Positions 8,369 to 16,825 of a DNA stretch of 64,000 nt are shown here, piece by piece. The notes beneath the pieces are model-generated. The model searched no databases and had not been told where the DNA came from. It was given only the letters and a program-made list of their open reading frames with translations. Both the position numbers and the translations under genes were made by a program. Position 1 is the first letter of the stretch; every line of letters begins with the position of its first letter. The stretch is from Stutzerimonas xanthomarina DSM 18231 (GTDB taxonomy: Bacteria > Pseudomonadota > Gammaproteobacteria > Pseudomonadales > Pseudomonadaceae), in NCBI RefSeq assembly GCF_900129835.1, contig NZ_FQXA01000004.1:434001-498000 (forward strand), given 5' to 3'.

Positions 8369-9016
8369 CTAAGAGTTCTCGGATACGTCGACGGCGGCCT
8401 GCATGGAGAGTTCCGGTTGCAGTTCGGGATGCAGACGCTGATGCTGCTCATACAGATAGGAACGGATGCGTTCGGCATCCTTGTCCTGCGGATATTCGAC
8501 TTCGTAGGCGGTCATTCCACCTTCCGCATGGCGGATGCGGTGCGCGTCGATCTGAAACGGATCTTCGCCCGGCAATGCCAGACGCATATGTAAATGTTTG
8601 GGCGCCTTGTGCTTGTCGCCAGCGTCCACCAGCAGACCGTTGGGTGACAGCTCATGGACACTCAGCGCAGTTTCGTTGCCCTCGTCGGAGAGCAATGGCA
8701 GCGGCTCGTCCAGATGCAAGCGCCAGGCGCGCAGAACCGGTCCGCGCTCATAGATGGTTGGAGGCGCCAGTTGCAACTGGACCGTCTGGAACTCGTCTTG
8801 CTTCAGCTGCAGCGGGAAAGACATGCAGTATTCCTCGAGCTTGGCTTCGAGGGTCAGGTTCGCTTTCGCAGCCAGTTGCAGGAGCAGGCCGTTGGCCTTT
8901 TCACCGCCGTCAACGCGAAAGCCCGCCCGCGTCTCGCCCTGCTCTGTTGGCGAGCCGCTGACAAGTTCGTTGATATAGGCCAGTTCAGCGCTGGTCAAAT
9001 CAGTTTTGTTCGGCAT
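8369..9016 (-). CDS. PilZ-domain protein
   Basis: A 215-residue protein with a C-terminal PilZ-like domain (about residues 100-190, with ELSPNGLLVDAG and the LPGEDPFQIDAHRIRHAEGG strand pattern) behind a helical N-terminal region. PilZ domains usually bind c-di-GMP through RxxxR and D/NxSxxG motifs; here only ELSPNGL resembles the second motif and the RxxxR motif is not clear, so binding is uncertain. The ATG at 9016 (MPNKTDLTSAEL) is preferred because of a GAGGGAAA box; the frame opens 15 codons earlier. Adjacent genes give no pathway hint. Confidence 0.75.
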   Translation of the reverse strand: MPNKTDLTSAELAYINELVSGSPTEQGETRAGFRVDGGEKANGLLLQLAAKANLTLEAKLEEYCMSFPLQLKQDEFQTVQLQLAPPTIYERGPVLRAWRLHLDEPLPLLSDEGNETALSVHELSPNGLLVDAGDKHKAPKHLHMRLALPGEDPFQIDAHRIRHAEGGMTAYEVEYPQDKDAERIRSYLYEQHQRLHPELQPELSMQAAVDVSENS

Positions 9017-9250
9017 CCCGATTTCCCTCTCAAGGGCATGGCCAGAATCCGATCTGCCCATGCCTGTTCACTCCAGAACGCGGCATGGGCCTCTGCGAGA
9101 TCTCTGCCAGGACGGCAATCCGACAGCGCACTCGCGAACTAATTCCCTATCGCCTAACGGCGGGCCTGTTTCTGAGTGTAGAACCGCTCGGTCGGAGAGT
9201 ATGTGTCGAATGCGGCATAATGCCGGCTTTAACCCGAAACGGAGCTCATC

Positions 9251-9703
9251 ATGAAAGTGGCCATTCTTTCCGGCACGGTCTACGGCACTGCTGAAGACGT
9301 CGCCCGCCATGCTGTCACGGTTCTCAAAGCGGCGGGCTTTGATGCCTGGCACGACCCGCGTGCGCAGCTCTCGCAGGTGCTGGACTTCGCACCGCAAGCA
9401 TTGTTGGTAGTGACCGCCACCACCGGGATGGGTGAATTACCGGACAGTTTTGTCCCGCTGTATTCGACAATCCGCGAGCAGGTTCCGGCCTGGCAGGGCT
9501 TGCCGGGCGGGGTGATCGCGCTTGGGGACGCCAGCTATGGCGATACCTTCTGCGGCGCCGGGGAGCTGGTTCGAGAGTTGTACGCCGAACTGGGTGTACG
9601 TGAAGTACAGGAGATGCTGCGCCTCGACGCCAGCGAAACGGTCACGCCAGAAACTGACGCGGAGCCATGGCTGGATAGCTTTGCTACAGCCCTGCGCGGC
9701 TAA
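9251..9703 (+). CDS. mioC: Flavodoxin (MioC-like)
   Basis: A 150-residue flavodoxin. It has the FMN phosphate-binding loop SGTVYGTAEDVA near the N terminus, VTATTGMGELPDSF and GDASYGDTFCGAG, which bind the isoalloxazine ring. MioC-type flavodoxins are electron carriers, linked to biotin synthase in E. coli. Single gene convergent with acpH 23 bp away. Confidence 0.85.
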   Translation: MKVAILSGTVYGTAEDVARHAVTVLKAAGFDAWHDPRAQLSQVLDFAPQALLVVTATTGMGELPDSFVPLYSTIREQVPAWQGLPGGVIALGDASYGDTFCGAGELVRELYAELGVREVQEMLRLDASETVTPETDAEPWLDSFATALRG

Positions 9704-9726
9704 ACGGTCAGCCGAGCAAAAAAGCT

Positions 9727-10329
9727 TCAGGAGGGCCGAACCGCATCTGCCGAGCTGATACTGCGGGCCCGGGCAAACGCATGCAGTTGCGGGTAGAACT
9801 CCCGAAAATCCTGCAACAGCGGGGTGTATAGCTGTTCGAGTTCGACGACGCCGCCTGCCAGGCCTTCGGGGCGAGACAGTCGACGGCTCATGCCGGCCAC
9901 GACCTGCTCCATCACGGCGAAGTCTCGATAGCTGCCGAGCCAGTCATGGGCCGCCATGCGCGGCGCGATCAACGCCAGCTTGGCGGGCAGCTCGGCTTCC
10001 TCACGCAACACCCGATAAACCCGCGCGGTGAAGTCCGGCAGGGGTTCGCTGGCGTAGTCGTGCCAGTGCGCGGCCAGGCAGTGATCAAAAAACAGGTCGA
10101 CCAATATTCCCGCATAGCGCCTGCGCTCGCGAGGAAAGCGTTGCTTGGCCTGGAGGACAACTGGATGGCTGTCGGTAAAAACATCGATCTGTCGGTGCAG
10201 GCGAATGCCCGCTTCAATGTCGGCCGGCCAGCGGTCTTGCAGGGGCCCTTTGACGAAATCGCCGTAGAGGCTTCCGAGCAGCTGCCCGGGCCGTTCGCCG
10301 CCAAGATGCAAATGTGCAAGATAGTTCAT
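9727..10329 (-). CDS. acpH: Acyl carrier protein phosphodiesterase
   Basis: AcpH removes the 4'-phosphopantetheine group from acyl carrier protein. The 200-residue HD-like protein has the family N terminus MNYLAHLHLGG, GSLYGDFVKG, GIRLHRQIDVFTDSHP and YAGILVDLFFDHCLAAHW, which hold the metal-binding His and Asp residues. It ends a few bases from the convergent flavodoxin gene. Confidence 0.92.
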   Translation of the reverse strand: MNYLAHLHLGGERPGQLLGSLYGDFVKGPLQDRWPADIEAGIRLHRQIDVFTDSHPVVLQAKQRFPRERRRYAGILVDLFFDHCLAAHWHDYASEPLPDFTARVYRVLREEAELPAKLALIAPRMAAHDWLGSYRDFAVMEQVVAGMSRRLSRPEGLAGGVVELEQLYTPLLQDFREFYPQLHAFARARSISSADAVRPS

Positions 10330-10502
10330 GAGGCGAGTCTAGCAGCGCTGACTTGCATTCAGCTTGCATGCTTTCTCAGCACCTGATTGATATGGTTGGC
10401 GTTCGGTCCATTACCGCTGCCAGCCCAGCCCGGACAGAGATGGATCCTCGACGGCCAGGCCGTTGTTTTGACTGCTACCTTTTCGCTTCTTGGAGCCTAT
10501 TG

Positions 10503-11405
10503 ATGTCATGGCATGAGCTGCTTGGTCCGCTGCAACACTTACCGCAATCGATGCCGCTGGAGGGTTGGTTCGCGGCTCTGCAATCGCAGGGTGCGAACGA
10601 CTCTTTTGAGCTTGCAGTACTAGGCGGGCGGCTGGCCGCGACCCCCGGCTTGGCATTTCTCGCCGGCTATCAGGCCGCCCTCCGAAGGCTGTGGCCCGAA
10701 GCTCCTACAGGCCTTGGCGCACTGTGCGCGACCGAGCGTCGTCTGCTGCGACCGGCTGACATGCAGACCCGACTGGATGGAGTACGACTGACCGGCAGCA
10801 AGGATTTCGTCATTGCTGGCTCTGCTGCGGCCTGGTTGCTGGTGCCGGCGCGTGATGAGTCGCTCGGCGAGCGAGCGCGGCTGAGCCTCTGCATGGTCCG
10901 CACTGCTGATCCTGGCGTCATCGTCGAGGCGGCGTCGCCGTTGGCGCTGGTACCGGATATTCCGCACGGCCGCTTACGGTTGGTGAGTGCGGCTTGCGAT
11001 CGCTTGGCTGGCGACGGCTGGGAGGACTACGTCAAACCGTTCCGGACACTGGAAGACCTTCACGTACTCGCGGCACTGGTTAGTTGGCTTTACGGCGTCG
11101 GGTTGCAGTGTGGCTGGCCGCAACGGCTGCAGCTGCAGCTCTTGGGTACCTTACCGAGCGCGGCTGAAATCTCGCGATTGCCACCAGCGGACCCGGCGAC
11201 CCATTTATTGCTTGCTTCGCTGAATCTGCAGTTCGAGGCGCTTGGTGAGGCGCTCGACGCCGCGCTGGCAACCGGCCCGCAGCTGTGGTTGGACCTCTGG
11301 CGGCGCGACCGCGGCGTGCTACAGCTGGCTCGCCATGCTCAAGTCAAACGGTCGATGCAGGCAGCCGAGCTGTTTGGGCTGACACCCGAAAGTAATCAGG
11401 CATGA
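10503..11405 (+). CDS. Acyl-CoA dehydrogenase-like protein, degenerate
   Basis: A 300-residue protein resembling the acyl-CoA dehydrogenase fold but shorter than the usual 380 or so residues. The middle part (about residues 80-150) has the beta-domain feel of the family (GVRLTGSKDFVIAGSAAAWLL), while the flavin contacts and catalytic Glu of true dehydrogenases are not apparent. The start at 10503 has GGAG seven bases upstream; the frame opens 50 codons earlier without a box. It may be a non-catalytic relative. No pathway genes sit beside it. Confidence 0.6.
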   Translation: MSWHELLGPLQHLPQSMPLEGWFAALQSQGANDSFELAVLGGRLAATPGLAFLAGYQAALRRLWPEAPTGLGALCATERRLLRPADMQTRLDGVRLTGSKDFVIAGSAAAWLLVPARDESLGERARLSLCMVRTADPGVIVEAASPLALVPDIPHGRLRLVSAACDRLAGDGWEDYVKPFRTLEDLHVLAALVSWLYGVGLQCGWPQRLQLQLLGTLPSAAEISRLPPADPATHLLLASLNLQFEALGEALDAALATGPQLWLDLWRRDRGVLQLARHAQVKRSMQAAELFGLTPESNQA

Positions 11406-11611
11406 TCAGCGAATCGCCAGGCGCCGGGAACTCCTCGCTGCGCTGCGGACCTATAACTGGCGTGCCGCGACAGCGCAGGTCGGTCTCCCCTGGCTTTAGC
11501 AGTGCGGGCGATCGGAAAACCCTGTGAAATTACCCCGACAAGGATTTCAATGCCATTGAGCTGTATCGCTACCCTGGTCCCCGGCGCAGCGCTTCTGTGG
11601 GGGCAGCGGTC

Positions 11612-12775
11612 ATGATGCTTGCCGGAGAGGTGTTCCCCTGGCGAGAGGGCAATCGTTTCCACCTGTTGCTCGACGGGCCGCAGTTCTTTCCACGCATATT
11701 GGCCAGTATCAATGCGGCCCAACAGCGAGTGGATGTCGAGCTCTATCTCGTCGAAGATGGCGGCTGCGCCGATCGCCTGATCGAAGCTCTGGTCGCGGCG
11801 GCTGATCGAGGTGTGCGGGTTCGCTGCCTGTTCGATGGTTTCGGCTGCCTCAAACTGGGACAGAAGGCGCGGCAGCAGCTGAGCGACGCTGGGGTCGATC
11901 TGCGTCAGTACAATCCGCTGAAACTTCGATTGAAATTTCGCAACCTGCACCGCGATCACCGCAAGCTGATTCTTATCGATGACGCGCGTTGTTATGTTGG
12001 CGGGACCGGCGCTACCGATGAATTCTGGAACCCTTCTAATCCGGATGAGCATTGGCACGAAGCGATGGTCGAAATTAGCGGTCCGCTGGTAGCCGACTGG
12101 CAGCGTCTGTTCGATGTGCAATGGACGCTGTGCCTGAAAAAAAGAATCTGGCAGTTGCCGTTACCGAAACGACTCCCGAAAGTCCCAGCCAATCCGCCGC
12201 TCGATAACGGCATGGGTCGGGTGGCCTATTCGGCGGCGCGCCAACATCGCGACATCCTCCATAGCCTGCTGCGTAATCTGCAGCGCGCCGAACGCAGGAT
12301 CTGGTTGGCGACTCCTTATTTTCTGCCCACTGGCCGCGTTCGACGAGAGCTGATGCGCGCGGCGAGACGCGGTGTCGATGTAAGGCTCTTGCTGACCAGT
12401 CGCAACACCGATCACCCCTCGGTCCGTTATGCCGGACAGCGCTATTATCCGAGACTGCTGCGAGCCGGCGTGCGCATTCACGAATATCAGCCACACTTTC
12501 TTCACCTGAAAATGGCGTTGGTCGACGATTGGGTCAGCGTCGGCTCATGTAATTTCGATCATTGGAATCTGCGCTGGAATCTGGAAGCCAATCTTGAAGC
12601 GCTTGACCGGCAATTCAGTGAGTCGGTGGCCAGCAGTTTTGAAACTGATTTCTTGCACAGTTTCGAAATTGATCTTGAGCAGTGGCATTCTCGACCGCTG
12701 AGCCAGCGCGTTTACCAGCGCTTGTGGGGGCTGCTTGATCGGCTCGTGATCAACATTTTCAACCGAAGCGGCTGA
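11612..12775 (+). CDS. clsB: Cardiolipin synthase B-type phospholipase D
   Basis: A membrane-associated enzyme that transfers phosphatidyl groups to make cardiolipin. The 387-residue protein has two phospholipase-D motifs: [12 protein letters not shown] (about residue 115) and [19 protein letters not shown] (about residue 298), each HxKxxxxD, with the expected GSxN-type follow-up in the second. There are no N-terminal membrane helices, which separates ClsB from ClsA. ATG at 11612 follows a G-rich box; ATG at 11615 is also possible. Stands alone on the plus strand. Confidence 0.9.
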   Translation: MMLAGEVFPWREGNRFHLLLDGPQFFPRILASINAAQQRVDVELYLVEDGGCADRLIEALVAAADRGVRVRCLFDGFGCLKLGQKARQQLSDAGVDLRQYNPLKLRLKFRNLHRDHRKLILIDDARCYVGGTGATDEFWNPSNPDEHWHEAMVEISGPLVADWQRLFDVQWTLCLKKRIWQLPLPKRLPKVPANPPLDNGMGRVAYSAARQHRDILHSLLRNLQRAERRIWLATPYFLPTGRVRRELMRAARRGVDVRLLLTSRNTDHPSVRYAGQRYYPRLLRAGVRIHEYQPHFLHLKMALVDDWVSVGSCNFDHWNLRWNLEANLEALDRQFSESVASSFETDFLHSFEIDLEQWHSRPLSQRVYQRLWGLLDRLVINIFNRSG

Positions 12776-12828
12776 CGGTACTGGCCGGGCCGTTTATAAA
12801 GTGTCCAACTGAAAGGGAGAGCGTTCTG

Positions 12829-13410
12829 ATGGCTGCGAAGAAAATTCTGATGCTGGTCGGTGACTACGTCGAAGACTACGAAACCATGGTGCCGTTTCAG
12901 GCATTGCAGATGGTTGGCCATACCGTGCATGCGGTCTGTCCGGACAAGAAGGCTGGCGACACCGTCCGCACCGCGATTCATGACTTCGAGGGCGATCAGA
13001 CCTATAGCGAGAAGCCCGGCCACAATTTTGCGCTGAACTTCGATTTCGCTGCGGTGCGGGCCGAAGATTACGATGCTCTGGTGGTGCCGGGAGGCCGTTC
13101 GCCTGAATACCTGCGGCTCAATGAGCAGGTGATCAGTCTGGTCAAGGCCTTTGGCGAGGCGAAAAAGCCGATCGCTGCGGTCTGCCATGGCGCTCAGCTG
13201 CTGGCCGCTGCAGACGTGCTGCAAGGGCGTGCGTGTAGCGCTTATCCCGCCTGCGCGCCGGAAGTTCGCCTGGCCGGTGGTGAGTTCGTCGATATCGGCG
13301 TTGATAAAGCGCACACCGAGGGCAACCTCGTGACTGCCCCGGCGTGGCCGGCACATCCCGCCTGGTTGGCTGCATTTCTCGAGCTGCTCGGTACTCGCAT
13401 CAGCCTGTAA
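12829..13410 (+). CDS. DJ-1/PfpI family protein
   Basis: A 193-residue class I glutamine-amidotransferase-like protein. The nucleophile elbow reads [10 protein letters not shown] (Cys at about residue 121), after [14 protein letters not shown], both typical for PfpI/YhbO-like proteins. Relatives act as glyoxalases or protein deglycases, or respond to stress; the substrate is unknown. GGGAG precedes the ATG and a terminator follows. Confidence 0.9.
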   Translation: MAAKKILMLVGDYVEDYETMVPFQALQMVGHTVHAVCPDKKAGDTVRTAIHDFEGDQTYSEKPGHNFALNFDFAAVRAEDYDALVVPGGRSPEYLRLNEQVISLVKAFGEAKKPIAAVCHGAQLLAAADVLQGRACSAYPACAPEVRLAGGEFVDIGVDKAHTEGNLVTAPAWPAHPAWLAAFLELLGTRISL

Positions 13411-13426
13411 GATGCCGCTCCGTTTG

Positions 13427-13451
13427 AAGGCCCGCTCCGGCGGGCCTTTTT
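13427..13451 (+). terminator. Rho-independent terminator after the PfpI-family gene
   Basis: An 8-bp stem (13427-13434/13441-13448, loop of six) followed by TTTTT. Confidence 0.88.
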
Positions 13452-13496
13452 GTTTCACTCTCTGCAGGCGCTGTCTGCTCAAGGTCTGAGGCCACC

Positions 13497-13721
13497 ATGA
13501 CCCAACCCCGAGACCCGCTCCACGGCGTAACGCTGGAATCAATACTCGTCGAGCTGCAGGCTCACTATGGCTGGGAAGGGCTGGCGGAGCGGGTCGATAT
13601 CCGCTGCTTCAAGAGCGATCCTAGTATCAAGTCAAGCCTGACGTTTTTGCGCAAGACGCCATGGGCGCGGGCGAAAGTAGAGGAGTTGTTCGTTCAGCTG
13701 CGCCATCGGCAGACCAGCTGA
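13497..13721 (+). CDS. VF530-family (DUF2132) small DNA-binding protein
   Basis: A 74-residue protein of the VF530/DUF2132 family: [21 protein letters not shown], then [23 protein letters not shown]. The family has a helical fold related to DNA-binding domains; its role is not known. It is the last gene before the convergent fumarase gene. Confidence 0.88.
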   Translation: MTQPRDPLHGVTLESILVELQAHYGWEGLAERVDIRCFKSDPSIKSSLTFLRKTPWARAKVEELFVQLRHRQTS

Positions 13722-13764
13722 TCGTCCTGCATCTGATGGCCGCAGGTTGGTTGCCGAAACGAAA

Positions 13765-13790
13765 AAGCCCGGCTGATAGCAGCCGGGCTT
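13765..13790 (-). terminator. Terminator for fumA
   Basis: A 10-bp perfect stem (13765-13774/13781-13790) with a six-base loop. On the minus strand it is followed by a TTTTTC tract (four more Ts beyond the stem), 20 bp after the fumA stop. It may also help end the small plus-strand gene. Confidence 0.85.
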
Positions 13791-13810
13791 CACATCGGTG
13801 CGGCTTTTAC

Positions 13811-15334
13811 TTACTGCACTTCCACCGCCAGGCTGTCGGCGATCTTCTTCTGCCAGATCGCCGGGCCGGTGATGTGTACAGACTCGCCGTTGGTGTCGAC
13901 CGCGACGGTGACTGGCATGTCCTTCACTTCAAACTCGTAGATCGCTTCCATGCCGAGCTCGGCGAAGGCCAGCACCTTGGACTTCTTGATCGCCTGCGCA
14001 ACCAGATAAGCCGCACCGCCAACCGCCATCAGGTAGACGGCCTTGTTGTCCTTGATCGCGTCGATGGCAATCGGGCCGCGCTCGGACTTGCCGATCATGC
14101 CCAGCAGACCGGTGCTCTCGAGAATCTGGCGGGTGAACTTGTCCATGCGCGTTGCGGTGGTCGGGCCAGCCGGGCCAACCACTTCGTCGCCGACCGGATC
14201 GACCGGGCCGACGTAGTAGATGAAGCGGCCCTTGAGGTCCACCGGCAGCTCTTCACCCTTGTTCAGCATGTCGACCATGCGCTTGTGCGCGGCGTCGCGG
14301 CCGGTGAGCATCTTGCCGTTCAGCAGGACGGTCTCGCCCGGCTTCCAGCTCTGCACATCTTCCGGGGTGATGGTGTCGAGGTTGACGCGGCGCGCGCTCG
14401 GGCCGGCTTCCCAGACGATCTCGGGGTAGGCATCGAGCGGCGGCGGGGTCAGTTCGGCCGGGCCGGAGCCGTCGAGCACAAAATGCGCGTGACGGGTGGC
14501 CGCGCAGTTCGGGATCATGCACACCGGCAGCGAGGCGGCGTGGGTCGGGTAGTCCATGATCTTCACGTCGAGCACGGTGGTCAGGCCGCCGAGGCCCTGC
14601 GCGCCGATACCCAGCTGGTTGACCTTCTCGAACAGCTCGAGACGCAGCTCTTCGATACGGTTCTGCGGGCCACGGGCTTTCAGCTCATGGATGTCGATGG
14701 ATTCCATCAACACTTCCTTGGCCATCACCGCGGCTTTTTCGGCGGTGCCGCCGATGCCGATGCCAAGCATGCCCGGCGGGCACCAGCCGGCGCCCATGGT
14801 CGGGACGGTCTTGAGCACCCAGTCGACGATGGAGTCGGACGGGTTGAGCATGGCCATCTTCGACTTGTTCTCGGAGCCGCCGCCCTTGGCTGCAACATCA
14901 ACTTCCACCTTGTCGCCAGGGACGATGGAGTAGTGGATGACCGCTGGGGTGTTGTCCTTGGTGTTCTTGCGGGAACCAGCCGGGTCGGCGAGGATCGAAG
15001 CCCGCAGGACATTTTCCGGCAGGTTGTAGGCGCGGCGAACGCCTTCATTGATCATGTCGTCGAGACTCATGGTGGCGCCGTCCCAGCGCACGTCCATGCC
15101 CACCCGTACAAATACGGTGACGATGCCGGTGTCCTGGCAGATCGGCCGGTGTCCGGTCGCGCACATCCGCGAGTTGATAAGGATTTGCGCCATGGAATCG
15201 CGGGCTGCTGGCGACTCTTCGCGCAGGTAGGCCTCGTGCATCGCCTGGATGAAGTCGACGGGGTGGTAATAGGAGATGAACTGCAAAGCGTCGGCAACGC
15301 TTTGTATCAGGTCGTCTTGCTTGATCACGGTCAT
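13811..15334 (-). CDS. fumA: Class I (iron-sulfur) fumarate hydratase
   Basis: Interconverts fumarate and malate in the TCA cycle using an oxygen-sensitive [4Fe-4S] cluster. The 507-residue protein joins the alpha-type domain (MTVIKQDDLIQSVADALQFI, CATGHRPICQDTGIVTVF, GSENKSKMAML) with the beta-type domain (TGRDAAHKRMVDML, YYVGPVDPVGDEVVGPAGPTT). Cysteines suited to the cluster lie in PICQDTG, GAGWCPPGMLG and MIPNCAATRH. The frame extends 68 codons upstream, but 15334 has a GAGGA box and the family start. An inverted repeat lies 33-59 bp before the ATG. Confidence 0.96.
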   Translation of the reverse strand: MTVIKQDDLIQSVADALQFISYYHPVDFIQAMHEAYLREESPAARDSMAQILINSRMCATGHRPICQDTGIVTVFVRVGMDVRWDGATMSLDDMINEGVRRAYNLPENVLRASILADPAGSRKNTKDNTPAVIHYSIVPGDKVEVDVAAKGGGSENKSKMAMLNPSDSIVDWVLKTVPTMGAGWCPPGMLGIGIGGTAEKAAVMAKEVLMESIDIHELKARGPQNRIEELRLELFEKVNQLGIGAQGLGGLTTVLDVKIMDYPTHAASLPVCMIPNCAATRHAHFVLDGSGPAELTPPPLDAYPEIVWEAGPSARRVNLDTITPEDVQSWKPGETVLLNGKMLTGRDAAHKRMVDMLNKGEELPVDLKGRFIYYVGPVDPVGDEVVGPAGPTTATRMDKFTRQILESTGLLGMIGKSERGPIAIDAIKDNKAVYLMAVGGAAYLVAQAIKKSKVLAFAELGMEAIYEFEVKDMPVTVAVDTNGESVHITGPAIWQKKIADSLAVEVQ

Positions 15335-15366
15335 GCAGCGCGTCCTCTTGGCGGGGCGGAGACAAG

Positions 15367-15393
15367 GCGTGTCGAGAGATTCAGCCGACACGC
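15367..15393 (-). promoter_or_regulatory. Inverted repeat upstream of fumA
   Basis: GCGTGTCG (15367-15374) and CGACACGC (15386-15393) form a perfect 8-bp dyad with an 11-base spacer, 33 bp ahead of the fumA ATG. It can be an operator or a leader hairpin; I cannot assign a regulator. Confidence 0.4.
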
Positions 15394-15563
15394 TCAGGTA
15401 AAAAGGCGCGGCAGTATAACCTGCCGTAGAGCCGGGAACACAGACGGACCAAAGGCGAAGGGATGCACAGCGAAAACTGGCATGGCGCTGGCGGCAACAT
15501 GGCGTTGCGTTGTGTGACGGGCCGATACGTAGGCTCATCGGCGCGAGCGCAATGGAGTGGGTT

Positions 15564-15638
15564 ATGTCGAAAAATGATCGTCCGGTTGCAGCTGTGTCGG
15601 ACGAAGGTTTCTCAATCTGTCGTTATAACTGTGTATAG
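15564..15638 (+). CDS. Possible 24-residue leader/small protein
   Basis: ATG at 15564 has GGAG eight to nine bases upstream and opens 24 codons (MSKNDRPVAAVSDEGFSICR and four more). It ends 56 bp before the cyclase ATG. No family is recognised; the box and the position are the only evidence, so it could be chance. Confidence 0.2.
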   Translation: MSKNDRPVAAVSDEGFSICRYNCV

Positions 15639-15694
15639 GTTTTTCACAAGGGCCGGCGTAAAGTATGACGAATTGCCACTATGGGAAGGATTCC

Positions 15695-16825
15695 ATGCGC
15701 GCTAGTCGTGACGAGAGCGAACAGCAAGCGCTGCAGTTGTTGGTGACCAAGCGCTTCGGCATGGCCGCTGCGACCTACGGTCTTGCATTGCTGCTCACAT
15801 GGATTACCGTGGCTGCCGGCTTCTATCAGGCGCCGATCGAGACTGCCATCGCGGGGTCGGTGATGATCGTGGCCAGCCAGTTGACCTTTTTCTGGGTCTT
15901 CTATCGAGGTCATAACCTGCGCTTTCGCGACCCCAGCCTGACCGAGCCACAGGTGCTGGTTGCGCTGGTCTGGCTGACGTTCTTTTTGTTCAATCTCGGC
16001 GATAACCGCGGCTCGTTGCTGGTGCTGTACGTACTGGTGCTGATGTTTGCGGTGTTTCTGCCACCGAAAATTTTCCTTCGTTACGCCGTGTTGGCGCTGT
16101 GCAGCTTTGTCGGCATGGTTTTATTCGATGCGCAGATGGGCCACCTGAACGAGCCGCAGAAGGCGCTGCTGCAGACCGGTGTGCTGCTGGTGACCCTGGT
16201 CTGGATGTGCTTGTTCGTCGGCTATGTCTACAGGTTGCGTCAACGTATGCGTCAGCGCCGGTTTGCGCTACAGGCGCACCAGGAAACGCTGCGCGGCATG
16301 ATGCGGCAGCTAGAAGACCTGGCCTCGACCGATGAGCTGACCGGCCTCTACAACCGTCGGCATTTTCTGCGCAAGGCGCAAGCCGAGCTTAGTCGGCTGC
16401 GGGCAGGACATCAGTCCGGCCTGGCCTTGATCGATCTCGACTATTTCAAACGGATCAATGATCTGCACGGGCACGCGGTGGGCGATCGGGTCTTGCAAAC
16501 CTTTGCCTCGGTGGCGCGCTCCTGCTTGCGAGACGACGACATACTTGCCCGCTACGGAGGCGAAGAGTTTGTTTTGTTGCTGCCAAACACTGATGCCGAG
16601 CAATTCCGCGCCTGTTGCGAGCGCTTGCGCGAGGCCTTCGCCAATGCCCAGCCGCCGGAGGGGAATATCCAAGCCGGGCATTTGAGCCTTTCAGTCGGCA
16701 TGACCCTGCTTCGTGAAGGCGATGATCTGGACGAGTCCCTGCAGCGCGCCGACGACGCGCTGTACCGGGCCAAGGACAACGGTCGAAATCGATGCGAGAT
16801 CAGCTGGGCGACGGTAGATGCCTGA
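15695..16825 (+). CDS. Membrane-anchored diguanylate cyclase (SadC-like)
   Basis: Makes c-di-GMP from two GTP at the inner membrane. The 376-residue protein has about six hydrophobic segments (residues 22-42, 48-70, 86-103, 107-122, 129-145, 158-178), a short linker helix, and a C-terminal GGDEF domain (about 212-372) with DELTGLYNRRHF, the active YGGEEF and an RDDD product-inhibition site five residues before it. The start at 15695 has GGAAGGA upstream. The order fumA, this gene, ferredoxin reductase, pykA resembles the sadC locus of P. aeruginosa as I recall it, but the protein is shorter than SadC, so orthology is inference. It overlaps the next gene by 8 bp. Confidence 0.93.
   Translation: MRASRDESEQQALQLLVTKRFGMAAATYGLALLLTWITVAAGFYQAPIETAIAGSVMIVASQLTFFWVFYRGHNLRFRDPSLTEPQVLVALVWLTFFLFNLGDNRGSLLVLYVLVLMFAVFLPPKIFLRYAVLALCSFVGMVLFDAQMGHLNEPQKALLQTGVLLVTLVWMCLFVGYVYRLRQRMRQRRFALQAHQETLRGMMRQLEDLASTDELTGLYNRRHFLRKAQAELSRLRAGHQSGLALIDLDYFKRINDLHGHAVGDRVLQTFASVARSCLRDDDILARYGGEEFVLLLPNTDAEQFRACCERLREAFANAQPPEGNIQAGHLSLSVGMTLLREGDDLDESLQRADDALYRAKDNGRNRCEISWATVDA

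Larger units (their letters stand above)
15335..15694. other. Divergent intergenic region fumA / diguanylate cyclase gene
   Basis: A 360-bp region carrying the promoters of both genes. It holds an 8-bp inverted repeat (15367-15374/15386-15393), a short plus-strand ORF at 15564-15638 with a GGAG box, and an AT-richer stretch (about 15610-15670) before the cyclase gene. No promoter is clear enough to mark. Confidence 0.5.

Noticed and set aside
11396..12121. Minus-strand frame opposite clsB
   Set aside because: It covers the phospholipase D motif on the plus strand; no family sequence on the minus strand.
13661..15517. Long plus-strand frame (about 618 codons) opposite fumA
   Set aside because: It is antisense to a clear class I fumarase, reads as His/Val/Gly-rich low-grade sequence, and has no motif or box; it is a high-GC shadow frame.
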